A stretch of 17,731 bases of DNA from contig JAQULN010000010.1 in assembly GCA_028718575.1 (NCBI GenBank), forward strand, positions 1 through 17,731, in the 5' to 3' direction. Positions 7,328 through 14,902 of the stretch are shown one piece after another. The stretch is from Candidatus Krumholzibacteriia bacterium (lineage in GTDB: Bacteria > Krumholzibacteriota > Krumholzibacteriia > LZORAL124-64-63). A program made the position numbers and the translations under genes. A model generated the notes under the pieces. That model made no database searches and was not told where the DNA came from. It saw only the letters and a list, made by a program, of their open reading frames with translations. Within the stretch, counting starts at the first letter, position 1, and the number at the start of each line of letters is the position of its first letter.

Positions 7328-7594
7328 ATGGCCACTCAACTCCGCCGGTACCTCGCCGAGATCGGCCGCCGCGGCGGGCGTAAAAGCCGGCGCAAGCTCG
7401 ACCCCGAGCAGGCGCGCATGATGGTGCGCGTACGCGAGGCCCGGCGCGCTTATCGCACCTACCACGCCCGGTGCTTCTGGTCCTCGCCGCCGAACCTCGC
7501 GATCGGGGCAGTCGACGTGCCATGGGTCGCCGAACAGCTCATGCGCCACGGCGGACGCGATGCTTGGGAGAAAGGAGCGCGACTATGCCGTTGA
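7328..7594 (+). CDS. Putative antitoxin / partner protein of the AbiEii-type nucleotidyltransferase
   Basis: This 88-residue basic protein starts MATQLRRYLAEIGRRGGRKS, followed by RRKLDPEQARMMVRVREARRAYR. That N-terminal motif (repeated G-R-x-G-G-x-x-S, then a hydrophilic helix) is similar to short proteins I recall from beside nucleotidyltransferase-type toxins. The C-terminal half (CFWSS, VPWVAEQLMRHGGRDAWEKGARLCR) looks like a small helical domain. The stop overlaps the toxin start by 10 bases, so the two are translated together. No Shine-Dalgarno is visible and the promoter -10 is 6 bases before the ATG. The function is assigned from position and general resemblance, not from a firmly known family. 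Confidence 0.75.
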   Translation: MATQLRRYLAEIGRRGGRKSRRKLDPEQARMMVRVREARRAYRTYHARCFWSSPPNLAIGAVDVPWVAEQLMRHGGRDAWEKGARLCR

Positions 7595-8376
7595 CCGATT
7601 TCCAGGCGGCACTCGGGCGCCTGCTGGCTGCGAATCGCAGCGAGGACAGTTACCTCGCCGGCGCAGCGGCCATGCTTGCCGCGCCGAATACCCACCGCTT
7701 CAGCCACGATCTAGACTACTTCCACGACAGCGCCGAGCGCGTCGCCTCGGCCTTCGCCGCCGACCATCGTCTACTCGTGGAGAGTGGCTATATCGTCGAG
7801 ACGGAGATCAGCCAGCCAGGTTATATCCGCGTCATCGCTCGCCGCCAAGACGGCCAGACGAAGATCGAGTGGGCGCAGGACTCCACTTGGCGATTCATGC
7901 CGGTCATACGCAGCGAGGAGTTCGGCTATCAACTCCACCCGATCGACCTGGCAACGAACAAAGTCCTGGCTCTGGCCGGACGCGACGAGGCGCGGGATCT
8001 GCTCGACACGGTTCACCTGCACGAAAAGGTGCTGCCGCTTGGCGCGCTGGTATGGGCGTCGGTCGGCAAGGACCCCGGCTACGCGCCGCTTTCGCTTCTA
8101 GAAATGTTGCGGCGGCGAGGCAAGGTGCAGCCGGCCGACCTCGCACGCCTCGACCTCGCCGTACCGGTCGACCTGACGCAGTTGAAAACCACTTGGAACA
8201 GCGCCCTGGATAGCGCCGAGACCTTCGTGCGCAGCCGTCCGCCGCAAGAGGCAGGTTGTCTCTATTACTCGCTGACGCTTCGACGGTTCGTCAGTCCGGA
8301 TCCGCACGACCCGGATGGCGTCGCGACGCATTTCGGGCGGCCGGGCGGCGTATTGCCCAGATTGCTCGCGGAATGA
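7585..8376 (+). CDS. Nucleotidyltransferase of the AbiEii/AbiGii toxin family
   Basis: This 263-residue protein begins at the ATG at 7585, supported by AAAGGAG seven bases upstream, inside the end of the preceding gene. It has a minimal nucleotidyltransferase core: YLAGAAAMLAAP (23-34), then HRFSHDLDYFHD (37-48) with the two metal-binding aspartates D42 and D44, then TKIEW as a likely third acidic position. HPIDLATNKVLALAGRDEARD with the following LLDTVHLH is the conserved helix of PF08843-type toxins. AbiEii toxins transfer nucleotides (AbiEii binds GTP; MenT relatives modify tRNA ends) and are held by a partner protein. The usual Gly-Gly/Gly-Ser before the DxD is Ala-Gly here, which could alter activity. 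The C-terminal third (from about residue 190) is not recognised. It converges on the ParA-type gene with 16 bases between. Confidence 0.82.
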   Translation: MPLTDFQAALGRLLAANRSEDSYLAGAAAMLAAPNTHRFSHDLDYFHDSAERVASAFAADHRLLVESGYIVETEISQPGYIRVIARRQDGQTKIEWAQDSTWRFMPVIRSEEFGYQLHPIDLATNKVLALAGRDEARDLLDTVHLHEKVLPLGALVWASVGKDPGYAPLSLLEMLRRRGKVQPADLARLDLAVPVDLTQLKTTWNSALDSAETFVRSRPPQEAGCLYYSLTLRRFVSPDPHDPDGVATHFGRPGGVLPRLLAE

Positions 8377-8392
8377 CCCGCAGGATCGCGTT

Positions 8393-9148
8393 TCAGGCGC
8401 TGACCGGCACCCCCGCGGCGAATTGCGTGACGAACGCCTCGTAGTCCTCGGCGCCGCGCGACGACGGCGCGTGCTCGAAGATGGTCTGACGCCAGCCGAA
8501 GGCCGCAGCGAGATCGACGTTGATGCGGATCGGCCGGCAGACCAGCTCGGCGAAATTCTCCCGCAACTGCTGGAGCGCGTCGGTCGACTGATGGGCGCGC
8601 AGGTCGAGGAATGTGGGCAGCACGTAGCGCAGACGGAGGTCGCAGTTGTGCTTGCCGACGCGCTCGACGTGCCGCACGAAATCGAAAACTCCCGCGAGCG
8701 CCGCGGGTGTCAGGGCGACCGGCGCGATCACGTCATTGGCACAGCCGAGCACGTTCACGGCGATCGCGTCCACGCCCGGCGACGCGTCGATGATCACGTG
8801 ATCGTAGCGGTCGGCGACCGGCGCCAGGGCCTCGGCGAGCGCCAAGTGCCCCGCCGTCTCGCGCCGCGCGATCGCGAGGGCGGCGCGCGTCAGGTGATGG
8901 TCGCTCGCCAGAAGGTCGAGCTGGTCGCGCGCCCGCGTCACGGCGTCCAGAATATTCGCCTCGCCCAGCAGGACCTCGGTCAGGGTGACCTCGGCCGCGA
9001 CCCCCAGCGCCTTCGCGCACTGCCCCTGGGTGTCCGCATCCACGAGCAGGACGCGCTGCCCGCGGCGGGCCAACCCATGCGAGAGGTTGACGGCGGTCGT
9101 CGTCTTGCCCACGCCGCCCTTGGTCATGGCTACGGCTGTAATGCGCAT
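8393..9148 (-). CDS. Orphan ParA/Soj-family P-loop ATPase
   Basis: This 251-residue protein carries the deviant Walker A of the ParA/MinD group, TKGGVGKTTTAVNLSHGLA (9-27, signature K10 and catalytic K15). It also has switch I-like VLLVDADTQGQCAKALG (33-49, with T where most have P) and Walker B HVIIDASPG (117-125). The remaining sequence fits a full-length small ParA with no N-terminal helix-turn-helix. ParA proteins dimerise on ATP, bind DNA nonspecifically and move plasmids, chromosomes or protein complexes. No ParB, parS cluster, chemotaxis or flagellar gene is in the window, so the cargo is unknown. GGAG lies 11 bases before the ATG. Beside a toxin-antitoxin pair it may be a plasmid-derived relic. 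The 19-bp palindrome upstream may be its operator. Confidence 0.9.
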   Translation of the reverse strand: MRITAVAMTKGGVGKTTTAVNLSHGLARRGQRVLLVDADTQGQCAKALGVAAEVTLTEVLLGEANILDAVTRARDQLDLLASDHHLTRAALAIARRETAGHLALAEALAPVADRYDHVIIDASPGVDAIAVNVLGCANDVIAPVALTPAALAGVFDFVRHVERVGKHNCDLRLRYVLPTFLDLRAHQSTDALQQLRENFAELVCRPIRINVDLAAAFGWRQTIFEHAPSSRGAEDYEAFVTQFAAGVPVSA

Positions 9149-9206
9149 GGTGAGGTCGTCTCCGGAGGTTGGCGTTACCAGCCTGCCGGCGCGTGTGCCG
9201 GATCGG

Positions 9207-9225
9207 GAACACTCCAGGAATGTTC
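9207..9225. promoter_or_regulatory. 19-bp near-perfect palindrome upstream of the ParA-type gene
   Basis: GAACACTCCAGGAATGTTC pairs with itself except for one base pair and the central base: GAACA-x-TCC-x-GGA-x-TGTTC. It lies 58 bases upstream of the ParA ATG and about 175 bases past the end of the transhydrogenase-like operon. It has no T-run beside it and reads as a protein-binding site rather than a terminator. It could be the operator of the ParA gene or a centromere-like site. Confidence 0.45.
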
Positions 9226-9399
9226 GTGCCAGAAATGACCGACTCCGGTAATTCTTTGTCAGTTAAGGAAATGTGGAGGCTGAACGCGGTTGGACCCCGC
9301 CGAAAACCGTTGCACTTAGCCCGGGCGCCGGGTGCGGCAGGCGGCTCGATATACCAGCGCGGGGCACATCGCCAAACAACCGGTGGGCCGCCGATCGCC

Positions 9400-12300
9400 T
9401 CACACGACCAGCGCCCGCGCCTCTGCCAGCACCGCGTCGGTATCCACGTCGGCGCCCACGGTTGCGGCCAGATCCCGCAGCAGCTCCCAGTTGGCCGGCC
9501 GGCCGCGCGACGATGCGCGCAACTCGCAGACGCGCCCGTCGGTCGCGACGATGGTGCCGCTGTCGTCGAGGTAGTGCGTGCGCGGCAGCAGGAGGTCGGC
9601 CTGCACCTTGGCGGCACGCACCACGCTCTGCGCGGCGAAGAAAGCCCGGGGCCGGGGCAGGGTCGCGTGCTGGTCGGCGGACAGATCGCCGAGCAGCAAG
9701 GTCGGCGTGCCGTTGGCCAGCGCGCCGGGGTCGACCGGCGCGAGGCCCAGGGCGTCCAGACCGGCCGCGTTGGCGCCGCGCCGCAGCGCGAGCACCTTGC
9801 AGCCAGTCTCGCGGACGAGGTCGGATCGGTCGCCCGCACGCGGTCCGACCACGAGGACCGCGCCCGGAGTCTTCAGGATCTCTCGCATCGCCGCGCGGTC
9901 GCCGTCTGCGATCTCGCGCGACGTGCCCGCGCGGTGATCGACGCAACCCACGTAGCCCACGCGCGCGCCAGCGAGGATCGCCTTGCGCAGCAGCACGCCA
10001 GCCACGGGGAAGTCCACGCCTAAATCGGCGCCGATCACCAGGATTGCCGCCTGCGCCGGGAGTTCACTCAGGGCGAGCGCAGGACGCGCGTTGCCTCCAG
10101 CCGCCGCCAGCGTCGCGTTCTGGGCCGCGTGCGCCCCGCCATCAGGCGCGAGCCAGACCGCCTCCCCGCCCAACTTCGCCGCGATCGCGCGGGCGAAGAG
10201 CGCCTCCTCGTTCGTGCAGTCTGGGCCCAGCACGATGCGCCCGCCGGCGAGTCTGCCCGCAAGCTCCCGCACGGTCTTCGTGCGATCGACCACCAGCGCC
10301 TCGGCATTGGCGTCGCTCCACTCGAAACGGCCCTTGCGGCACATGTGCACGCCGTTCCAGCCGTCCTCGCGCGGGGTGACGCGGATCATGGTCTCGTGCA
10401 GCGCGTGCACGCCGATGTCGCAGGCGAGCGAGCAGGCGGTGCAGACCGAGGACACGGGTTCCGTAGGGTACGGCCCCGGCTTGACGAGCGGGGTGCGCTC
10501 GGTGAGCGCGCCCACCGGGCAGACCGCCACGCAGTCGCCGCAGGCCTCGCAGGCGGTCTCGATCAGCGGCTGGTCGAGCACCGGGCCCACCGAGGACTCG
10601 AAGCCGCGCGAGGTAAAGCCGAAGATCGCCAGGGCGCGGCCGTGCTCGCAGACCTCGACGCACTTGCCGCACTTGACGCACTTGTTGGGGTCGCGGCGCA
10701 CATCGGGATGGCTCTCGTCGACCGGGTAGTCGTGCGTCGCGCCGGCGTAACGCCGCGGATCGATCTGGTAGTCGTCCATGTACTTCTTGAGCTTGCACTC
10801 GAAGACGTCCTGGCAGCCGCAGCTCAGACAACGGCTGGCCTCGGCCACGGCCAGCTCCTCGCCGAGGCCGGGGTCGACTTCGACATCGCTCTTGATTCGC
10901 ACGGCGGGCTCGAGCAGGACCGGTTCGCGACGCGGGTTCTTCTCGTAATGGGCAAAGAGCGAGTCGGGAACGTCGCGGCGCGTCGACACGATGTCCTGCT
11001 GTTCCACATACTCTTCGCCGCGCAGAAACAGGTCGATGCTCTCGGCGGCCTTGCGGCCCATGTAGACCGCATCGACCACGAGTTGCGGGCCGGTCACGAG
11101 GTCACCGGCGGCGAACACCTTGGCGCGATTAGTGCGGAACGTGGGCTTGTGCACGTTGACCGTGCTCCACTTGCTCTGCGCGATCTCGTCCGCGGGGATC
11201 ACGCCCGGTTCGATGTCCTGGCCGATCGCCTTGATGATCGCGTCGGTTTCGACCAGGAACTCGCTGCCCTCGATGGGCACGGGGCTGCGGCGGCCGGAGC
11301 TGTCCGGTTCGCCGAGTTGGCAGCGCAGGCATTCCATGCCGACCAGCCGATCGCCGTCGAAGCGCAGGCCGATCGGCGCCACCAGAAACTCGTACTTCAC
11401 GCCTTCCTCTTCGGCGTCGTGGATCTCGCAGGCCTCGGCCGGCATTTCATTGCGGGTACGGCGGTAGACCAGGGTCACGTCACAGCCCTGACGCACGGCG
11501 GTTCGCGCCGCGTCGATCGCCGTATTACCGCCGCCGACCACCGCGACGTTGCGCCCCAGATCCACCTGGCGGCCCAGGGCTACCTCGCGCAAGTAGTCGA
11601 TGCCCCCGAAAACCCGCGGATGGTCCTCGCCGGCGACTCGCAAGCCCTTGGCCTTCCAGGCGCCGACCGCCAGCACCACGGCGTCGTATTCCTTCTCGAG
11701 CTGCGCCACGGTGAAGTCGCGTCCGAGCGCCTGGTTGCACCGTGCCTCGATGTGCCCCATGCCGACGATCTGGGCGATCTCCCAGTCCAGGACTTTCTTG
11801 GGCAGGCGATACTCGGGAATGCCGTAGCGCAGCATGCCGCCGAGGGCAGGCATCTGATCGTAGATCACCGAGCCGTGGCCCTTGACGCGTAGATAGTACG
11901 CCGCCGTCAAGCCGGCGGGGCCTCCGCCCACGATGGCGACGCGCTTGCCGCTGAACGGCTCGAGCTGCGGCAGCACGACGCCGTGCTCCATCTCCCAGTC
12001 GGCGATCCAGCGCTTCAGGTTGCGGATCGAAATCGGCGCTTCGACCCGGGCGCGGCGGCAATCCTCCTCGCAGGGGTGCGGGCAGATGCGGCCGAGCGTG
12101 CCCGGCAGCGGGATCTTGCGGCGCAAGATCTCCAAGGACGTCGCGTAGTCTCTATTGGCGATCGCCCCGACATAGCCCTGCACGTCGGCGTGCGCCGGGC
12201 AGGCCTTGTGGCAGGGCGGCTTGCAGTCGGCGTTGTGGTCCGAGAGCAGAAGCTCCAGGCCGGCCCGGCGGGCCGAGCGCACCTTGGCTCCGTCCACGTC

Positions 12301-12522
12301 GATGACCATGCCCTCGCGCACCGCCGTGCCGCACGCGGGCACCATGCGGCCCATGCCTTCGATCTGCGCCAGGCAGATGAAGCACGAGGTGAACGGGCGC
12401 TCGTGCTCCTTGTCGCGGCAGAGCGTGGGAACTTCGCAGCCAGCCTGCGCGGCGGTGTCCAGGATGGTGGTGCCCACCGGCACCGAGAGTGGACGGCCGT
12501 TGATCGTGATCTGGACGCTCAT
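9400..12522 (-). CDS. NuoG/GltD fusion, NADP(H)/iron-sulfur subunit of a probable electron-bifurcating transhydrogenase (Stn-type)
   Basis: The 1040 residues form a chain of modules. (1) NuoG-type [2Fe-2S] domain with C35, C47, C50, C64. (2) GltD-type [4Fe-4S] helical domain with C100, C104, C108 and C147, C151, C155. (3) FAD domain with RVAIVGGGPAGLTAAYYL (194-211) and LGGMLRYGIPEYRLPK. (4) NAD(P)H domain with VAVVGGGNTAIDAA (326-339) and VYRRTRNEMPA (352-362), the Arg pair favouring NADP(H), closing with VFAAGDLVTGPQLV. (5) A Cys group at C565, C568, C570, C576. (6) Two ferredoxin clusters, C615/618/621/625 and C658/661/664/668. (7) Molybdopterin-type [4Fe-4S] motif C694, C697, C701, C728. 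(8) A degenerate molybdopterin-oxidoreductase tail (about 739-1040) lacking an active-site Cys/Sec region. No hydrogenase H-cluster motifs are present. GAGGTGA precedes the ATG; the gap from the NuoF-like gene is 4 bases. It should accept electrons from the NuoF-like partner and reduce NADP+ with ferredoxin. A formate dehydrogenase-associated diaphorase is the alternative. Confidence 0.85.
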   Translation of the reverse strand: MSVQITINGRPLSVPVGTTILDTAAQAGCEVPTLCRDKEHERPFTSCFICLAQIEGMGRMVPACGTAVREGMVIDVDGAKVRSARRAGLELLLSDHNADCKPPCHKACPAHADVQGYVGAIANRDYATSLEILRRKIPLPGTLGRICPHPCEEDCRRARVEAPISIRNLKRWIADWEMEHGVVLPQLEPFSGKRVAIVGGGPAGLTAAYYLRVKGHGSVIYDQMPALGGMLRYGIPEYRLPKKVLDWEIAQIVGMGHIEARCNQALGRDFTVAQLEKEYDAVVLAVGAWKAKGLRVAGEDHPRVFGGIDYLREVALGRQVDLGRNVAVVGGGNTAIDAARTAVRQGCDVTLVYRRTRNEMPAEACEIHDAEEEGVKYEFLVAPIGLRFDGDRLVGMECLRCQLGEPDSSGRRSPVPIEGSEFLVETDAIIKAIGQDIEPGVIPADEIAQSKWSTVNVHKPTFRTNRAKVFAAGDLVTGPQLVVDAVYMGRKAAESIDLFLRGEEYVEQQDIVSTRRDVPDSLFAHYEKNPRREPVLLEPAVRIKSDVEVDPGLGEELAVAEASRCLSCGCQDVFECKLKKYMDDYQIDPRRYAGATHDYPVDESHPDVRRDPNKCVKCGKCVEVCEHGRALAIFGFTSRGFESSVGPVLDQPLIETACEACGDCVAVCPVGALTERTPLVKPGPYPTEPVSSVCTACSLACDIGVHALHETMIRVTPREDGWNGVHMCRKGRFEWSDANAEALVVDRTKTVRELAGRLAGGRIVLGPDCTNEEALFARAIAAKLGGEAVWLAPDGGAHAAQNATLAAAGGNARPALALSELPAQAAILVIGADLGVDFPVAGVLLRKAILAGARVGYVGCVDHRAGTSREIADGDRAAMREILKTPGAVLVVGPRAGDRSDLVRETGCKVLALRRGANAAGLDALGLAPVDPGALANGTPTLLLGDLSADQHATLPRPRAFFAAQSVVRAAKVQADLLLPRTHYLDDSGTIVATDGRVCELRASSRGRPANWELLRDLAATVGADVDTDAVLAEARALVV

Positions 12523-12526
12523 GGCA

Positions 12527-14305
12527 TCACCTCGTGTAGACGGCGTCGGTGGGGCAGACTTCGCGGCACGAGCCGCACTTGATGCAGTCGTCGAGCGTGA
12601 TCGTGTGGGGCTCGCCCTTCTGTCCCCGGATGCAATCGACGGGACAGGCCTTCACGCAGGCGGTGCAGCCGGTGCAGAGGTCGGCGTTGATGTGGAAGGT
12701 GATCAGATTCTTGCAGACTCCGGCGGGGCACTGCTTGTGCTTGATGTGGGCCTCGTACTCCTCGCGGAAATACTTCAGCGTGGTGAGCACGGGGTTGGGC
12801 GCGGTCTGGCCGAGGCCGCAGAGACTCGCGCTCTTGATCAAGCCGGCCAATTCGGTGAGCGCTTCGAGATCGCCCTCGCGCCCCTCGCCCGCGCAGATGC
12901 GATTCAGAATCTCGAGCATGCGCAGCGTCCCGAGGCGGCAGAAGGTACACTTGCCGCAGCTTTCCTTCTGCGTGAAGCTGAGGAAGAAGCGCGAGACTTC
13001 GACCATGCAGGTGCGCTCGTCCATGACGACCATGCCGCCCGAGCCCATGATCGCGCCGGTGGCGGTGATCGACTCGTAGTCGACCGGGGTGTCGAGCAGC
13101 GTCGCGGGCAGGCAGCCGCCCGACGGCCCGCCCATCTGCACCGCCTTGAAGGCCCTCTTCTTGGGGATGCCGCCGCCGATGTCGAAGATCACCTCGCGCA
13201 GCGGGATACCCATGGGCACTTCCACGAGGCCCCCGCGCTCGATTTTGCCGGCCAGCGAGAACACCTTGGTCCCGGTCGATTTGCCGGTGCCGAACGCCTT
13301 GTAGGCGTCGGCGCCGTGGCGCACGATCCAGGGCACGTTGGCGTAGGTTTCGACGTTGTTGTTGTTGGTGGGTTTGCCCCAGAGACCGGCCTCGGCCGGG
13401 AACGGCGGCCGGATGCGCGGCATGCCGCGTTCGCCCTCGATGCTGGCGCACAGCGCTGTCTCCTCGCCGCAGACGAAGGCGCCGGCACCCTCCTTGATCT
13501 TGATGTCGAAGCAGAAAGCGGAGCCCAGAATGTCGCGGCCGAGGAAGCGGCGCTCGCTCGCCTGGTCGATAGCGATACGCAGTCGCCTGATCGCCAGCGG
13601 ATACTCGGCCCGCACGTAGATGTAGCCTTCGCGGGCGCCGATCACGTAGGCGGCGATCATCATGCCCTCGAGCACCGCGTGCGGATCGCCCTCGAGCAGA
13701 TTGCGATCCATGAACGCGCCGGGATCGCCCTCGTCGGCGTTGCAGATCAGGTACTTCACGTCGCCGCGGCTCTTCTTGCACAAGCTCCACTTCTGGCCAG
13801 TCGGGAAGCCGGCTCCCCCGCGTCCGCGCAGACCCGAATCGATGATGGTCTGCAGAATCGTGTCGGGCGAAGATTCGAGCAACGCGTGCCGGAGCGCCGC
13901 ATAGCCGTCGCGAGCGATGTAATCATCGATATTCTCGGGATCGATATAGCCCGAGTTCGCCAGCGCGATGCGCTGCTGCTGGCGGAAGACATATTGCTTC
14001 GGTTCGCGGCCGCCGGCGCTCAACTCGTGGAACAGGAAACCTTCGACCGGCTTGCCGCCCAGGACGTGTTCGTTGAAAATCCGCTCGGCTTTGCGCTCGT
14101 TGACTTTGCGGTAGACCCAGCGTCCGGCCTGGTCGTGGACCTCGACGATGGGCTCGTCGTAGCAGATACCCAGGCATCCGGTCTGCTTGATCGTGATTCT
14201 GGCGCCGTTCTCGGCCGCCTTCGCCTCCAGCAGCTTGCGCACGTCCTTGGCCCCGGCGGCGATGCCGCAAGAGGCGTAGCCCACCATGATCGTGGTCGTA
14301 TCCAT
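12527..14305 (-). CDS. NuoF/HydB-like FMN, NAD(H) and iron-sulfur subunit with C-terminal ferredoxin domain
   Basis: This 592-residue protein has the HydB/HndC layout. An N-terminal thioredoxin-like [2Fe-2S] domain has C13, C44 and C48; the fourth Cys usual in such domains is not evident. The NuoF core carries GLRGRGGAGFPTGQKW (158-173, FMN/NADH), CNADEGDPGAF (188-198), KEGAGAFVCGEETAL (271-285) and an SLBB part (about 350-430). The [4Fe-4S] cluster ligands are C450, C453, C456 and C496. A CPAGVC pair (526-531) precedes two ferredoxin clusters (C544/547/550/554 and C574/577/580/584). In electron-bifurcating HydABC and Stn complexes this subunit holds the FMN that splits electron pairs and docks ferredoxin through the C-terminal clusters; complex I NuoF lacks that extension. 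AAGGAGG lies 8 bases before the ATG, in the end of the NuoE-like gene (gap 3 bases). Confidence 0.93.
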   Translation of the reverse strand: MDTTTIMVGYASCGIAAGAKDVRKLLEAKAAENGARITIKQTGCLGICYDEPIVEVHDQAGRWVYRKVNERKAERIFNEHVLGGKPVEGFLFHELSAGGREPKQYVFRQQQRIALANSGYIDPENIDDYIARDGYAALRHALLESSPDTILQTIIDSGLRGRGGAGFPTGQKWSLCKKSRGDVKYLICNADEGDPGAFMDRNLLEGDPHAVLEGMMIAAYVIGAREGYIYVRAEYPLAIRRLRIAIDQASERRFLGRDILGSAFCFDIKIKEGAGAFVCGEETALCASIEGERGMPRIRPPFPAEAGLWGKPTNNNNVETYANVPWIVRHGADAYKAFGTGKSTGTKVFSLAGKIERGGLVEVPMGIPLREVIFDIGGGIPKKRAFKAVQMGGPSGGCLPATLLDTPVDYESITATGAIMGSGGMVVMDERTCMVEVSRFFLSFTQKESCGKCTFCRLGTLRMLEILNRICAGEGREGDLEALTELAGLIKSASLCGLGQTAPNPVLTTLKYFREEYEAHIKHKQCPAGVCKNLITFHINADLCTGCTACVKACPVDCIRGQKGEPHTITLDDCIKCGSCREVCPTDAVYTR

Positions 14306-14308
14306 CGC

Positions 14309-14785
14309 CTACGCCTCCTTGGCGCGGTAACCGTCGAGAATCTCGCGGGATTTCTCGAAGGACAGGCTGCCGTAAGTCGTCTCGCCGACCATCATCACCG
14401 GCGCCAACGAGCAGCAGCCCAGGCAGGCCACCTCTTGCACCGTGAAGACCTTGTCCGTGGTGGTGTCGGTGTCCTTGAGGTCGAGGTGGTCGCGGATCGC
14501 GGTCAGGATGGTGACCGAGCCGCGCACGTGGCACGCGGTGCCGTCGCAGACCTTGATCAGGTGTTTGCCCACCGGCGTCGTACGGAACTGCGCGTAGAAC
14601 GTGGCCACCCCGTAGGCCTTGCTCGCGGGTATCCCCAACTCCTGCTCGATGAGCGCGAACGACTCCGGCGGCAGGTAGCCCAGGTTCGTCTGGATCGCCT
14701 GCAGGACGGGAATCGTGGCGCCGTCGTTCCCTTTGAACGGGCGAATCAGGTCGAGGAGCCGGTCGGCGGTCACTTCCATGGGCAT
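14309..14785 (-). CDS. NuoE/HydC-like thioredoxin-fold [2Fe-2S] subunit
   Basis: This 158-residue protein is of normal NuoE/HydC length. Its helical N-terminal half has the family segments QTNLGYLPPESF and GIPASKAYGVATFYAQF. The thioredoxin-like half binds one [2Fe-2S] cluster through C80, C85, C121 and C125 (C-x4-C-x35-C-x3-C, within CDGTAC and CLGCC). It relays electrons beside the NuoF-like subunit and, in Stn/HydABC structures, bridges protomers. It is first in the three-gene operon. The ATG at 14785 is used; a second in-frame ATG at 14779 has the GGGG ribosome-like site at a better distance (9 bases), so the true protein may be two residues shorter. Confidence 0.92.
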   Translation of the reverse strand: MPMEVTADRLLDLIRPFKGNDGATIPVLQAIQTNLGYLPPESFALIEQELGIPASKAYGVATFYAQFRTTPVGKHLIKVCDGTACHVRGSVTILTAIRDHLDLKDTDTTTDKVFTVQEVACLGCCSLAPVMMVGETTYGSLSFEKSREILDGYRAKEA

Positions 14786-14859
14786 CTACCCCGTGTCGAT
14801 GAATGGCTGGGCGACCCGCGAGCGATAGAAAACGGGATTCGCCCGATATGGTGTCAGAA

Positions 14860-14888
14860 AATATAGTCAGCAGCCCCACAAATCCCAA
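14860..14888 (-). promoter_or_regulatory. Candidate promoter (proximal) of the NuoE/F/G-like operon
   Basis: Minus-strand TTGGGA (14888-14883), 17 bases, then TATATT (14865-14860). Matches are 4/6 and 5/6. It would give a leader of about 65-70 bases before the ATG at 14785. Confidence 0.4.
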
Positions 14889-14902
14889 AAGCCACTTGTG
14901 CC

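Noticed and set aside
9320..9340. GC-rich hairpin CCCGG-GCG-CCGGG past the transhydrogenase-like operon, considered as a terminator
   Set aside because: The stem is only 5 bp and no T-run follows on the minus strand.
10129..11892. 587-codon open frame on the plus strand
   Set aside because: It is antisense to the NuoG/GltD fusion and has no recognisable domain.
9400..14785. Complex I fragment (nuoEFG) or [FeFe] hydrogenase reading of the operon
   Set aside because: No membrane or quinone-site subunits are beside it, the NuoF-like protein has a ferredoxin extension absent from complex I, the third subunit holds a GltD module, and the H-cluster motifs of hydrogenases are missing.
12206..14866. 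886-codon open frame on the plus strand
   Set aside because: It is the shadow of the NuoF-like gene and its neighbours, which have full catalytic and cluster motifs on the minus strand.
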